NCBI GenBank assembly: GCA_002900995.3
Contig: CM035315.1
Coordinates: forward strand, 2,934,814 to 2,998,813
Length of the DNA stretch: 64,000 bases
Source of the DNA: Ganoderma boninense
Taxonomy: Eukaryota > Basidiomycota > Agaricomycetes > Polyporales > Polyporaceae
Reading direction: 5' to 3'
Shown here one piece after another: positions 19,901-30,635 of this stretch. Every line of letters begins with the position of its first letter. Position 1 is the stretch's first letter. A program made the position numbers and the translations under genes. The notes below the pieces were generated by a model. The model was given only the letters and a program-made list of their open reading frames with translations. It was not told the origin of the DNA and searched no databases.

Positions 19901-20365
19901 TGGTACAACTGGCTGTCAAGTAAGATTAGGGAGGAGGCTTACAAGATGAGCAAGGGTGTCAATGAGCACTTGTGCAGTGAGAGTAGAGCAGGGCTTGACA
20001 GTCAGGCTGGAGACAAGATGTATTGAGCGAGTAGCTGACAAGTGAGAATACAGTGAGGCTTACCTGGAGACAAGAGGTCAAAACTGGGGTCTCCAGGTAG
20101 CAAAGTACAGGCCTTATATATATACCATATAATAGACAATGGGAATGGGAGACAATAGGTAACTATGGACACAGGAACCAATGGGAGAACAATAGTATGT
20201 AGTACAATGACAATGGAAACAATGGGTAACAGGAGTTATTGTACTTTGAGAATGAGGGATGAGTTTGCTAAACAATGAAGAACAATAAGAACAACATGGG
20301 AGGCAAACTGTCCAAAACAGGAAAGAGAGACACCAGGGTAGGCGCCAAGCATGCTGTTCATGACA
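19901..20365 (-). repeat. gypsy-2 5' LTR
   Basis: 465 bp, TGGTACAACTGG...TTCATGACA on the plus strand. Relative to the other LTR it has many CG-to-TG/CA changes (for example GTCGACGGG to GTCAATGAG), a decay pattern expected of methylated repeats. Confidence 0.9.
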
Positions 20366-20670
20366 CTAGACCAGCAACATCTCCAGCTTTTAACAATGCA
20401 TATTTTAGGTGTCATGAGTGAAATTCTGAACACGTGTAAAATGCACCTGACAATCACATTGATGCAAGGCAGAGGATGAAGACAGATTTATAGCTTAATC
20501 TATGGTTTTGTGTCATTAATCTGTTCACAAAGACTAGTCAACACTGGCCTCAGCCACTTGTTGTGGACCTGTTATAAAGAGCAATGTGGAGTCACTTCAA
20601 CATTGCACACCTCCCACCTTTTTTTCTTCTTTTTTCCATGTCTTACAATGCTTGAGTCAGCCAAGCATCT

Positions 20671-20962
20671 GAAAAACCAGCCTTTGCCCATAAGATATGA
20701 AAAGGTATAATTAGAAAATATTAGACTATTAGAATAGTAGTAACATGTTAGGTAACATTTGAGAGGTTTCAGAAAGAGTAGTTCATAAATAGCATTAAAT
20801 AGTGCAGAGTAGCACTACAGTAGCATGCAGTAGACACTACAATAGATTGGGTTAGATGCAGTAGTTCTAATTTGTAGTAGCTCTAGGATGGATAGTATTA
20901 GTACTTTAGAATAGGATATTATAATAGTACATATTATTACACATTGGCAAAAGGTGGTTTTC
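20671..20962. mobile_element. MITE family B, copy 2
   Basis: About 290 bp with inverted ends AAAAACCAGCCTTTGCC (left) and GGCAAAAGGTGGTTTT (right). Its left part is the inverse of 2641-2820. AT-rich and non-coding; no clear target duplication. Confidence 0.55.
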
Positions 20963-22280
20963 CTAACGTTAACTGGTGCGAGGTACTACCCCCTTGAAGC
21001 AGACCATTTTGGCCACTGTTGGACATTGCTAAATAATAGGTCATAAACACACCTACAACATTATTCTAGGCAGCACACAGAAGCAATATTTGGGCCTTGT
21101 TTTTGATATTGTGAGTCAATGCTGAGTATTTTACACTAAATGTGTATTTATACATCTTACTTGTTGGCCTTGTGTTTCATCTCTATGCAGTGTATCAACA
21201 TGAGTGAGCTTGCTTCTTTGTGAAATCATGGTTGTACTGACATCTTGGCAGCCTTACGGAAGTCACTGTGATAGTTATCTCAAACCCCTTAATGTACAGA
21301 TGTCGCTTGCAACACATGTAGGGCTCCTTCTTGACTATACCGTACTCAATCCTCCTACATTCCGGAGTGAAGCTTTCTCTCATTGGTACTGCAAAACAAC
21401 AGTTTTACTACTCAGTTGCAACTTGAAAGCTGAGAATATCAGGCCAAATATTCCTCCTGGTATGTTTCTTGCTATTACACTGTGCATCCTAGGCATAGAT
21501 GACCTGTCACAGCTGGAACTGGACTTTCTGTGGTGTTTCTACCAAACACTTGCTCACAGCAACTCTAGCATTATTACCCCCTATGGTGAAGATGTTGATG
21601 TGCTTGTGGTCATATATCAGATAGTACATGTTTGAGTGTAGGGCACAACATAGACATTAAAAATCTGTCCTTTGTCTACACAAGATAGTAGGTTTATGTT
21701 CAGGCAACCGGCCATCCTGCATGCTCTTTGGTCTTTTACACAACTCATGCCAATTGGGCTCATATCTGATATACAAGCCTTTTTAGAAGGCATAGACCCA
21801 GAGTGTGAAACTGGCAAACTATCACATTGTGTGAGGGAGGAGGGGTGATCTATTGTCACCCAAGGGTCTGTGTGATGCTCTGGTTGGACCATTTTGTGAC
21901 AGAGATCTATCTGAACTCATCATGAAAACTGGCTTTTGCCAATGTGTAATAGTGTGCACTATTATAATATCTTGCTCTATTAAAGCACTAATGCTATCTA
22001 TCCTAGAGCTATTGTGGGAGAGACCTGTCTATATTATACAAATTAGAAGTACTGCATCTAACCTAACCTATTGTAGTACTATTTAGTACTACTACTTGCT
22101 ACTGCAGTACTTTTATACATAGTTAATCTTACTTCAAAGCCTCAGATATAAGCCTAATTAATCTCTTTTACTAGCTAAGACTAGACAGCTTCAACAAAGT
22201 CAAAATAAAAATCCCAAGTATCAATGTAACAGCAACTTGAATGGCCACTCGTAGTCCAATCAATGTATATAAGTATATAT
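20963..22280. other. AT-rich region without recognised gene
   Basis: A 143-codon plus-strand frame (21204-21635) and a 91-codon minus-strand frame have no motif I recognise. A run of TAGTACT-like repeats lies at about 22040-22100. Confidence 0.45.
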
Positions 22281-22491
22281 GTCACATACACTATATAAGC
22301 CTATAACATAGAATGAACACATGTTATATTGATGTTGAAGTTGATCTACATCTGCTAATTTTTCCAAGTCCAGCAGCAGGGGGTACATATAGCCTATACC
22401 ACCTTGCCTAGTATAAGCCCTTGTGGTGTAGTGGGCTAAGTTGTCTGCACAGCTCTGTGCTGTGCTGGAATAGAAAGAGTTGAGGGTTCAA
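22281..22491 (+). repeat. tRNA-like SINE-type repeat, copy 2
   Basis: Second copy of the repeat at 2308-2530, with the same box A-like and box B-like motifs at its 3' end. Similarity ends at 22491; the KDZ-type gene follows about 275 bp later. Confidence 0.55.
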
Positions 22492-22765
22492 TCCTGGAAG
22501 ACGTACATGAATTCGTTATTCTCGCACTCCCGTGGCAGGACTTGGCAATGCACATGGGACGATCCGAACCGGCCCGAACTAGGGGCCTGTCAATGTTGTC
22601 TGATAAGTGCCAATCATGTCAGTTGCGACAATCAACCTCTTCTTATTTGCTTCGACTCTTTGCTTCCTCTAATTGCAACCTCCTACCATTTCAAGCCCCA
22701 GGCAGGAGGATCATGCTTCAAGTAATTACTATTGCTTGTACTTGGACTGAAACTATCTGTTCCCA

Positions 22766-24890
22766 ATGGATTGTCTTGGGCCCATCTACAATGCCTTGGC
22801 AAGGCATTCTCCTGGCCTTGAACACGATATCCGGCTCAGCACTATCACGACCTTCATGTGCCTCGCTGTCGCTCTCAAACTGACCATACTTCATAGTCAA
22901 GATTGTTCCTTCAATCCAGAGCACATTTCTGAAGTTCTCCCTCACGACGTTCGGCGCTACCTAGCAGCAAGCTTAGCAATATCAGAGACCACTGTTGACA
23001 GCCTGTGAGATGCCCTGTGCATCATTGTTTGGATGGATGAGAGGAAGGGAGATAGTTTCATACCTGTGCTAGATGGAGAGGCACCTCCACAGGTTCATGG
23101 AAAGCTAGAGGTGAGATTCAAGCTCAGTACGTCATGTTATTTATTTAGTTTCTCAACTGACTGCTGGTTGCTGATCAGTCACTGATCATCCCTCAAGGTG
23201 GAACAATGCTATACCCTCCTGTGCGGGTTTGTGATCGCACGTATTGTAGTGACCAGCAGCTTTTGCAAGACTGCCATGAAAGGAACAAGATTGCACTGTT
23301 TACATTGGACAAGGGAGTGCAAGATGCATTCTCAGTTCATCTATACTGCTACAGTAACAGTCCCTCCTTATTCAATTTGTGCTGCATTCAAATTCACTCT
23401 TTTCTTAATCAAGCCTGCCAGACCACGTACTATCATGACTACGCTGTACATAAGGGTGTACACACCTACTACTCTGGTGTTTCTGACAGCATCCAGGTCG
23501 CAGAACATTTCTTCGTCGAATCCCAGCTCCTGGTGCTATTCACTAGCCTGTCTCTCTTCGCCTGGACATCAGCCACCAACGTAGCCCACATCTATGACCA
23601 CTTGCTCTCTCACCTCAGTCCTCACCAGCGCTTCAACTCTGGATACAGGTTGCACACGGAGCATGTGTGGGACGGATATGTTATCCGCTCACTCCTTTGG
23701 GATGCTGTGGACCGTGGTTATATCCTCACTGTCCCACACACTGGCGATCAGAAGGACCACTTCATTGCAGTAATAGAGAAATGCAATGCATATATGCGCC
23801 GGAGTGGCCAGAAGGAGTTTATGCACTGGTGTATGAAGTGCATCAGGCAGTATGATAACCCTGAGGGTAGCTCCTCCTGTGAGTCTCTGTGGATATTAGT
23901 TGACCACACACGCTACTAACCTACCCTTGCAGCCTATGTTGATGCCCTTGTCACAGATGGCATCGAGATTGGAGGTCTGTGCTGTAGTGTTTGCCACTGT
24001 ACAGTTCCCCTAGCGTCGACTCAGGACTGGTTCTGTCCATCTCACCAGAGTGAGGCATTCTTGTGCGTTGTCGTCGACTGTACCATCCCTATCGAGCCTG
24101 GCTTTCAAACATGCTTGGATGCCAGTCACCGTGCTATCGAGACCCGCTACCATCTTCTCAACAAGGCAGCTTTTCATCTCCAGGCCTGCCAAAGTTCATG
24201 CAGCTGAACGACTTGGTCCATTCTACTGCGCAGGCCGACGATGTCCTTGGAGTCGACTCTGAAGGGATTCTTGAGATGGTGATTCAGGATCACCCTGCTC
24301 CATGTGCCAACAAGCCTGTAGAAGGCACTCATCATTTGCGAGCTATGTTTGGGCGACGGCAGACACACAATGAGCAGCTGTTCGTTCATCTGTGTGGAAT
24401 TATCAATGATCATCGCCCGTGACACCTGCTACGGGTCTGAAACCGTCCCTCAAATTGTAGTCAGTCACATATCTCTGTTTTCTACATAATGCAGTACTGA
24501 TATAGCCAGCTCTAGGAGATAACCTGGTGAATGTTCTAGGAACCCAGGTTTTTACCTCGTTTGCTCATCTATGACAATGGTTGCCGCTTGTACGTTTACT
24601 GTGAGGCATCAGGTGACACTCTTCACTGCTATGGCGGGATGCCAGTCGACGTGTTTCACTGGAAATTGAAGCACAAAAAGACGGACGAGGCGTGCTCCAT
24701 CCACTGCAACTCTTACAATTTTCCGGAGCTCCTCAAGGATGACCATGAGTCCTGGTTTTTCAACACATCTATCACGGAGCAGACGAACATTTGGATAAGA
24801 GGCTATCACGCAATTCTCTGAGAGATGACAGGAGTGAAGTATAATTTACTATATGTATACAAGTGGCAGTAACAGGCACATAACCGTAAA
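22766..24890 (+). pseudogene. CxC5/CxC6 KDZ-type transposase gene (decayed)
   Basis: Fits the fungal families named for cysteine clusters found with KDZ transposases. Proposed exons: 22766-23110; 23179-23353; 23414-23878; 23933 onward; with 68-, 60- and 54-nt introns. Splicing out 23354-23413 restores a Cys pair (LYC.TCQTTYYHDYAVH). Then QVAEHFFVESQLLVLFTSLSLFAW, the CxC6-like cluster (GGLCCSVCHCTVPL, WFCPSHQ, FLCVVVDC, TCLDASHRAIE), FGRRQTHNEQLFVHLCG, and a KDZ-core-like end (LIYDNGCRL, PVDVFHWKLKHKKTDE, HCNSYNFPEL, TSITEQTNIWIRGYHAIL) with candidate catalytic Asp and Glu. Broken by TGA at 23006 (TGG expected), indels near 24185 and 24400, and TGA at 24819 (CGA expected). The family assignment is from remembered patterns. 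Confidence 0.75.
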
Positions 24891-25079
24891 TGCAGTAGAC
24901 TTGACAACTAGCCAGGGAACTTGTGCAAAAGAGCAACAACAGCAGGTTCTGTAGCAGGCATGCAGCTCAGAAGTGGAAGAATCATCAAGACGTAAGGCAA
25001 GTGGAGGGCTCTGATACTTGCAGACAACACCACTACATCAGCACAGGCTCGGAAAATGCACAAGACGTCCAAGCGCCCT

Positions 25080-26613
25080 TCTCACCTATCCTCAGGTCGC
25101 GGATGTTCTTGGTGATTGTGAACGTCTCCTCCTAGTTGTAGCTGGTGAACTTGCACCAAACGATGACGATGTGTTGCTTTGGCCCAATGTCCTTCTTCCT
25201 CCCAACTTGCATTGAGAGCGACCCACAACTGGGGCACTAGATGCTAATGTCATGGCTGTCAGGGTGCATCGTGTCGTGCATCCACCTGTACTCTACAACC
25301 TTCAAGGCCTTGGTCTTCTCATCAGAGAAGAAGTGGAAGAGCAGGGTGTGGCGGGCAATGAAGATGGCTTGGTTGAGGAGAGTCGCCATGTTGCGCTCCG
25401 TGAGGGGTGTCCCTTCAATGATGACATGGTGAATGAAGTTGTAAAAAAACAACATTGTGAGCAAGGGCTGGAGTTCTTTTGTCAAAAAGCCAAACACATG
25501 TGCAACACAGATGCTATGAACCATGGTCAGCAAGCGTGTTTGACTGATTACTGGTAACTCACCCCATGAGCGCTTTCTGGAGCTGATTGCGGGCCGTGTT
25601 GTGCATAACGAGTGCGCTGCATGTGAGCATACCTACGTACACCTCATTGTTGCCGGTGGATGTGATTTGGGAAATTTTTGAGGTGATCATGTCCTTCCAC
25701 CACTGGGACATAGAATATCAGTATAACTGCATGGTGATCCAGACAGCTGCTGCATCACATACCAGGCCTACACTGGGAGAGGAGTGGTTATCTCCGTAAT
25801 ATAGATCTCTGAAGTTGTCATGTAAATGCATGTAGAAACGAGAAAATCCGGGCATTTTTGAGCCTAGCAGGGCATGTGAGTGCACGTTAGAGGTCAAACG
25901 AGAAATATATGCACTCTCCCAGCTTCTCAAGGTGCTTCTCAGTGCAAGTATGGAAGTACTGCTCTTGAGAAGACTTGATAACATTGAAAGGCAAATCAAT
26001 ATACCGGAGGTACGGTATCACTGGACCATCAAACCACGGAGTTAGCAAATGGTATATGAGCCTCGCAGGAGAACTCTTCTCACCAAGGGTAGCAAGTTGC
26101 ACATTCAGAATGATGACTGGCCACATGTCGACTCGGCTGTGTTGGGGTTGAGTAGATGGTACCTTGAGCTCCAGCCACCTAGTGAAGTAGGGGTGCTCGG
26201 TCCCTATGTAATAGAGGCCCTGGAGTGGGCTTAGTTAGCATCAGAGGGCCTCACACCGGATGCAAGCTCACAAAGTATGGGATGGCAGGCTGGTCTTTGA
26301 GTAGTTTCTTCCCCTTCTGAGTCGCAGACTGCCAGCCTTCAGGCACAGGGCCCTTGTTGTGCACATGCTTCTCAGCCTTCGGCTTCTTAGCGTTCGGATT
26401 TGTAGTTTGGGCTTTGCGCTGCATCTCTGCGATCTTGGCTTCCTCCCAGCACTTCGTTGTATAACAAGAAGGGCAGCGGAAGTGCAGGCCCTCGAGAGTC
26501 ACCTTGGATAACACCTTGATCTGAGGTGTGTGGGCTAAGCACATCACATGACGGCATCCCGGTTCATCACAGCCTATCAAGTCTCTGCCGTTTTGGCAAA
26601 TGTAACAAAACTA
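25080..26613 (-). pseudogene. PHD-finger gene of an agaricomycete repeat family (decayed)
   Basis: The first recognised exon (26613-26257) begins after a GTCTAG acceptor and encodes a full C4HC3 PHD finger: CYICQNGRDLIGC, DEPGC, HVMC, FRCPSC. A Lys-rich region follows. A candidate 37-nt intron (26220-26256; GTGTGAG...CTAAC...CCAG) joins it in frame to GLYYIGTEHPYFTRWLEL, then VDMWPVIILNVQLATLGEKSSPARLIYHLL, ending near ECIYFSFDL. More coding-like pieces follow in shifted frames: SQWWKDMITSKISQI, then a 98-codon frame with LLTMVHSICVAHVFGFL. PHD fingers usually bind histone H3 tails. No complete reading frame remains. It converges with the CxC5/CxC6 gene. The downstream domain resembles proteins common in agaricomycete transposon clusters, but I cannot name it. 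Confidence 0.55.
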
Positions 26614-26829
26614 GACAGGCAGTCAATCAACCAGTGCTAAGGCTGAACACGGCTCAAACCACGGTTGAGTTGGAGCCATGACCGCAGTTAACAGCCCTCT
26701 GTAAGGCTTGATCCGGAGCTGTGGCTTAACCACACTGCAGTTTATTATTAACTGCAGTTCAGTTAATATGTAAACCGTGGCTCAATTTATAAACCGCAGG
26801 GAGGCTTAATAGTTGTTAATATAATAGTG

Positions 26830-26914
26830 TTCCAACCGGGAATTGAACCGGAGACCTCAAGGCTCTGCATTCATTCGATTAGGCGTACTAACCATTACAC
26901 CAACGGACCATTAC
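26830..26914 (-). other. tRNA-like sequence in MITE
   Basis: Minus-strand TTGGTGTAATGGTTAGTACG (box A-like) and CCGGTTCAATTCCCGG (T-arm-like, one mismatch in the stem). Acceptor pairing is poor. Confidence 0.55.
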
Positions 26915-27040
26915 AGCTATAGGTAACTAATATAATAAGTACTATTGTTCCTAAGATAAGATAAGATAAGATAGATAAGATAAGATAACACTCAATAAGG
27001 TCGTTGGTATATGGATATAGTTGCATATAAGGTAGTTAAG

Positions 27041-27110
27041 AGCTCATGGTGCAGTGGTTAGCACGGCTGTTTAAATAAACTGGGTCTCTGGTTCAATTCC
27101 CAGCTGGTAC
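27041..27110 (+). other. tRNA-like sequence in MITE
   Basis: ATGGTGCAGTGGTTAGCACGG (box A-like) and CTGGTTCAATTCCCAG (T-arm-like). It diverges from the minus unit across a 125-bp spacer containing (GATAA)n. No anticodon can be assigned with confidence. Confidence 0.55.
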
Positions 27111-27322
27111 AATAGCATTAAATATGTAAATATTATGTATTTAATATAGTGTTGTAAACCACGGTTAAACTGTGGTTTAAAGTGTTCTATTGTACCCTTG
27201 ATCCAGAGCCGCAGTTAACTGCACCGTGGTTAACATTAAACTGCAGCTCGTATAACTGTGGCTCAAAGTGCAGCTCGGTTAACTGTTAACCGCAGTGTTA
27301 ACTGTAACCGTGTTCAGCCTTA

Positions 27323-28018
27323 ATGTCGCCTGGCCCCGAGGCCCTTCCTGAGGCTGGTCCCTCTGCCTCCATGGCTGCCGCTGGCTCTGGCGCCAGTGCA
27401 GACACTGGCCATGCTTTTGCTGCCGCTCATGCTCATACCTCTGCAGAAGCTTGTGCCAGCCTGAGTTCCGCTCCATTATCTGAGGAGATTACTCCCTGCG
27501 CCGATGACTCAGACTCCAAAGAAGCTGTGGACGTGATCATCGCCAGAGCTGATGCTTGTGGCCTGTTGCCCACCTTTGCCAACTTTGTCTGTCTAACGCT
27601 GACCTCTCATCAGCTTCTCAACACCTCTCTCTGGGGACGGCCTGATCTCTCGGTAGAGATGCATCCCTTGTCCATCTGGCACCTCTGGTTTCACGCGACT
27701 GAACCCATGTGGAGTTATGCCCCCATTCTCTTGCCAGCTGAACTGCAGCATGTCACCCAGACTGCACGTCCGATTCCCTACTCTCTTCCGCTATACGTCT
27801 ACTCGCTCCTAGGGCCGGAAGCACTGCAGAAGGAAAGGTATCTTGTGACCAGTGCCTCCCTCCTTGTCAACGCTGGTCTCAAGATCAAACCTCCTCCGCC
27901 TCGCCCCAGTCTGTTCAGTGATCTCGGGCCCTGGCAGGGCCTAGAGATCTCCACCGTTCTACAGGCCCACAACCTCAGACACTGTGCTGTCAGCAATAGA
28001 GACATTTATGCAGTCTGA
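27323..28018 (+). CDS. Hypothetical protein, 231 codons
   Basis: An open frame whose ATG abuts the right end of the MITE (CAGCCTTA|ATGTCG), so the natural N-terminus may have been displaced. Residues 1-55 are Ala/Ser/Gly-rich; the rest is well-mixed sequence (AVDVIIARADACGLLPTFANF..., WHLWFHATEPMWSYAPILLP, LLGPEALQKERYLVTSASLLVNAGLKI) and looks genuinely coding. No signal peptide, membrane segment or catalytic motif is evident. I do not recognise the family. It may be a cargo or accessory gene of the neighbouring element cluster. Confidence 0.5.
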   Translation: MSPGPEALPEAGPSASMAAAGSGASADTGHAFAAAHAHTSAEACASLSSAPLSEEITPCADDSDSKEAVDVIIARADACGLLPTFANFVCLTLTSHQLLNTSLWGRPDLSVEMHPLSIWHLWFHATEPMWSYAPILLPAELQHVTQTARPIPYSLPLYVYSLLGPEALQKERYLVTSASLLVNAGLKIKPPPPRPSLFSDLGPWQGLEISTVLQAHNLRHCAVSNRDIYAV

Positions 28019-28928
28019 GCATATTGTTGCCTCTACATGGCGTACACAGACTGTACTGAGGTTTGCTTGGAGGGCATTCAGTATTTTATGAAGGCATTTT
28101 CAGCAGACGTAGGCCTGTTTCCCAAGAAGGATTAGCCACATCATCTCATCTACCACTACTAATTCACCAACGCCTCCCCATACGACCCTGCACCCGTTGT
28201 CACACATGCACATTTTTACAATTAACATATGATGGCTTCAATAATTTGATTTGTACTCTCTTGATTGCATAGGCCAATATAATGATGACACCCTACATGA
28301 ATAGAATAACTTAGAGCCCTCATCTGTATTTGCCAGGCTGCCCCTGCACACGTCCATGGTCACCTGACATGTGTTCAGCTATCTCTGGACAGCTCACCCT
28401 CCTGTGAGAGCAGTACAGCACGCAGGAAGTGAAAGCAAGACTGAGGGTGACAGACATCTGAGTGGGGGTATAAGTGGTGGGCGTGAGCAAGGGACGGATG
28501 TGGGACACGACTAACACAGCTATGCAAATAAGTACCAAAAAGGAAACTATATGAGATGCAACAGCAGTAGTGCTGGCAGATGGAGCTGGATACAGCGACA
28601 GGAGACAGGCAATGTCACGGATGAGAATAAAAGGAAAGAAAATACATGGGCACGATTACGGGAAACATCAGAGACACGGGACAATAAGGAACTGAGACAG
28701 GAAATGGAACCGTGGGTATAGTACGGTGGGAGGCTGGACACAAGGGCGCCGGGCTGCTTCAGATTGATGTTTTAACACCTCCAGCCCCGTTATCAACTGT
28801 GCACTTGAGTTAAGTTCATTTTCAGGCTAATAAATCTATAGCTAGTAAAGCAAAATACAACATGATGAACAGAGAATTGTTAACAAGAAGACTCAGGAGT
28901 TCTCTATGTGATATAAATTAGCGCAAAT
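28019..28928. other. Spacer without recognised gene
   Basis: Only short frames; purine-rich tract around 28560-28740. Confidence 0.5.
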
Positions 28929-29375
28929 CTACTTCAGGGCGACATACTGACCACCAGCACATACCCAACTAGGCTTGTTGAAAACAGCAGGCTCCTTGAT
29001 ACAAGCTGGCGGTATGGCTCCATCACCTTCCTCTATCTTCACCCCACGCTCTGAGATAGTGAAGTCGATGCTAGACATACAACACTTGCCCTTGTGGTCC
29101 ACCTGTTGAGGCATGCTGTGCGACTTTGCCTTTGACTCACCCTGGTCGTGCTTGTGGCCAAAGTTGTCATCATCAAGCGTAAGATCAATGTAGATGCAAG
29201 AAGCACTAGCAGAGCTGCATTTTGAGGTCAACTGCAAGCCAGAGCCAGAGGCGACAGGAGAGGAACACGCACAAGAGGAACGCAAACTGGAGGCTGCCAG
29301 GGTGAAGGACACAAGAGTCTCGTTGTCGTAAAATGGGCTCCATGCTTGAGAAGACCTTTTCTGGTCTTCCAACAA
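28929..29375 (-). CDS. Hypothetical Ser-rich fragment
   Basis: 148 codons, Ser/Cys-rich N-terminal half, then IYIDLTLDDDN (a SUMO-interaction-like acidic patch), a Lys/Gln-rich stretch and a C-terminal end WVCAGGQYVALK. It lies downstream of, and on the same strand as, the GRF/Cys-rich gene at 29690-30420 and may be its last part. Function unknown. Confidence 0.35.
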   Translation of the reverse strand: MLEDQKRSSQAWSPFYDNETLVSFTLAASSLRSSCACSSPVASGSGLQLTSKCSSASASCIYIDLTLDDDNFGHKHDQGESKAKSHSMPQQVDHKGKCCMSSIDFTISERGVKIEEGDGAIPPACIKEPAVFNKPSWVCAGGQYVALK

Positions 29376-29689
29376 AGCCTCGATTGTGGTGTGGAGATTG
29401 AGAGCCTCCTGCTCCAGTAACGCCGCACCTCTTCATCAGAATCCAGAGCCCACTCAGTTGGCCAAGGGGTGTGATGCATCTTCATATGCTTTGCAGGAGA
29501 GGGTCCTGAAGAGTGGCCACGAGAGGACGGTTTCTGAGATCCAGAGGACTCTCTCTTGACATGGGGAGCAAAAAGTTGATGACCAGGAGTCTGTTGAGAT
29601 CTGCATGAACGTGAAGGGGGTAAGTGGCAAATAGTGCTTGAGCAAGGACAGAAAGATGGAGCTGGTCATCTAGATTGCGACTTCGGAGT

Positions 29690-30420
29690 CAGAGTCAGAA
29701 GGACGGGTTCAAGGCTAGTGGAAATCATAGCAGGATCTCTGGGGAGATATCTAGCTCGGGCATTGAGGCACAGGCTTTGAGGTAACTCTGCATCTCCACA
29801 AGTCACTCGAAGATGAACTTGGCAGCCTCCAGCGAGGCTGCAATGCTGTGAGCATAATTGCCATGTGCAGCTCTGAGACACTCTTGATGAGCACTGTGGG
29901 CTGATTTTGCAGTGTGGAGATGAGTCCGATGATGTCGTTGATGTCATAGATGAAGTGCTAGTTGTAGAAGCCTGGCTAGACTGGGATAATAAAGGGGATG
30001 GGGATGACAGGGGTGAACTTGCACACTCCTGCGTAGCGACCTTCATGTTGCACCAGCGATAGTGTGTCTTGTAAATCATCTCGCCACGACCATTGATGTG
30101 CTTGCACTAGTCTAAGAGAACATGTGAATGTGTCCTACAGTGCACATGATTATTATAACATACCACCACATAGCTACGGCCAAAGTTGGGAGATAATGCC
30201 GTCCTGCAGATGCAAACCTGGAGCCTTGTGCCACACACGTTGCACCGCCAGTCATCAGCTGGATGAACCAGAGGCCCCCAAGTTGAATACATGCTGAGTG
30301 AGAACAAATAGTAGCTAAGCAGGTGAGAAACTGTGGATCACAGACAAAGTGGTAGGTTTCAGAGGAGGTGTCGCAGGGTCGTCGTAGGGAGAGGGGAAGG
30401 CGATGTGCCGCTAGCATATA
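29690..30420 (-). pseudogene. GRF-like zinc finger plus Cys-rich module gene (decayed)
   Basis: Near 30290-30120 one frame gives DDWRCNVCGTRLQVC...LSPNFGRSYVVVCYNNHVHC, matching the GRF zinc-finger pattern (C-x2-C, GR, C, C), which binds single-stranded nucleic acid in other proteins. In another frame, at 29940-29790, PHCKISPQCSSRVSQSCTWQLCSQHCSLAGGCQVH gives a compact Cys/His cluster of the type seen next to GRF-like fingers in agaricomycete repeat proteins. The two are separated by frame changes or unrecognised introns. Related to the module in the next gene upstream. Confidence 0.5.
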
Positions 30421-30635
30421 TATAACTCACCAGTCAGTCTTCACAGAACTTCAAGGGTGAGACCGAGAATTGACAACACCCAGAGAAGCATGGGGGGGGG
30501 GGTTGCTGGAAAATCGATTTGATCTCGCCGGTGAAGAGCTAACTAGTGTGAAGGTTCAATACAATGTCCGAGGCACTATGGTTACGGCAACAAAGCTAGA
30601 GAATGACAGTTGTAAGAATGTAAAGAGTTGCAGGT

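Larger units (their letters stand above)
14904..20365 (-). mobile_element. Ty3/gypsy chromovirus element gypsy-2
   Basis: About 5.46 kb on the minus strand: 5' LTR (19901-20365), truncated gag, protease, RT-RNase H, integrase with C-terminal chromodomain, polypurine tract, 3' LTR (14904-15363). PR-RT-RH-IN order and a chromodomain define a chromovirus. No matching 5-bp duplication is seen: GTAGT lies before the left LTR, CTAGA after the right. Several nonsense codons sit where related copies have CGA or CAG. Not autonomous as it stands. Confidence 0.9.
26638..27322. mobile_element. hAT-like MITE family A, 685 bp
   Basis: Perfect 15-bp inverted ends TAAGGCTGAACACGG / CCGTGTTCAGCCTTA. The same ends, with the same first 11 bases, occur in the 531-bp MITE at 33917-34447. 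Inside are many AACTGCGGTT / AACCGTGG subterminal repeats, a minus tRNA-like unit, a (GATAA)n tract and a plus tRNA-like unit. The 8-bp flanks here do not match (ACCAGTGC and ATGTCGCC), so one side may have rearranged. Its left end lies just upstream of the PHD exon's splice acceptor. Confidence 0.8.
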
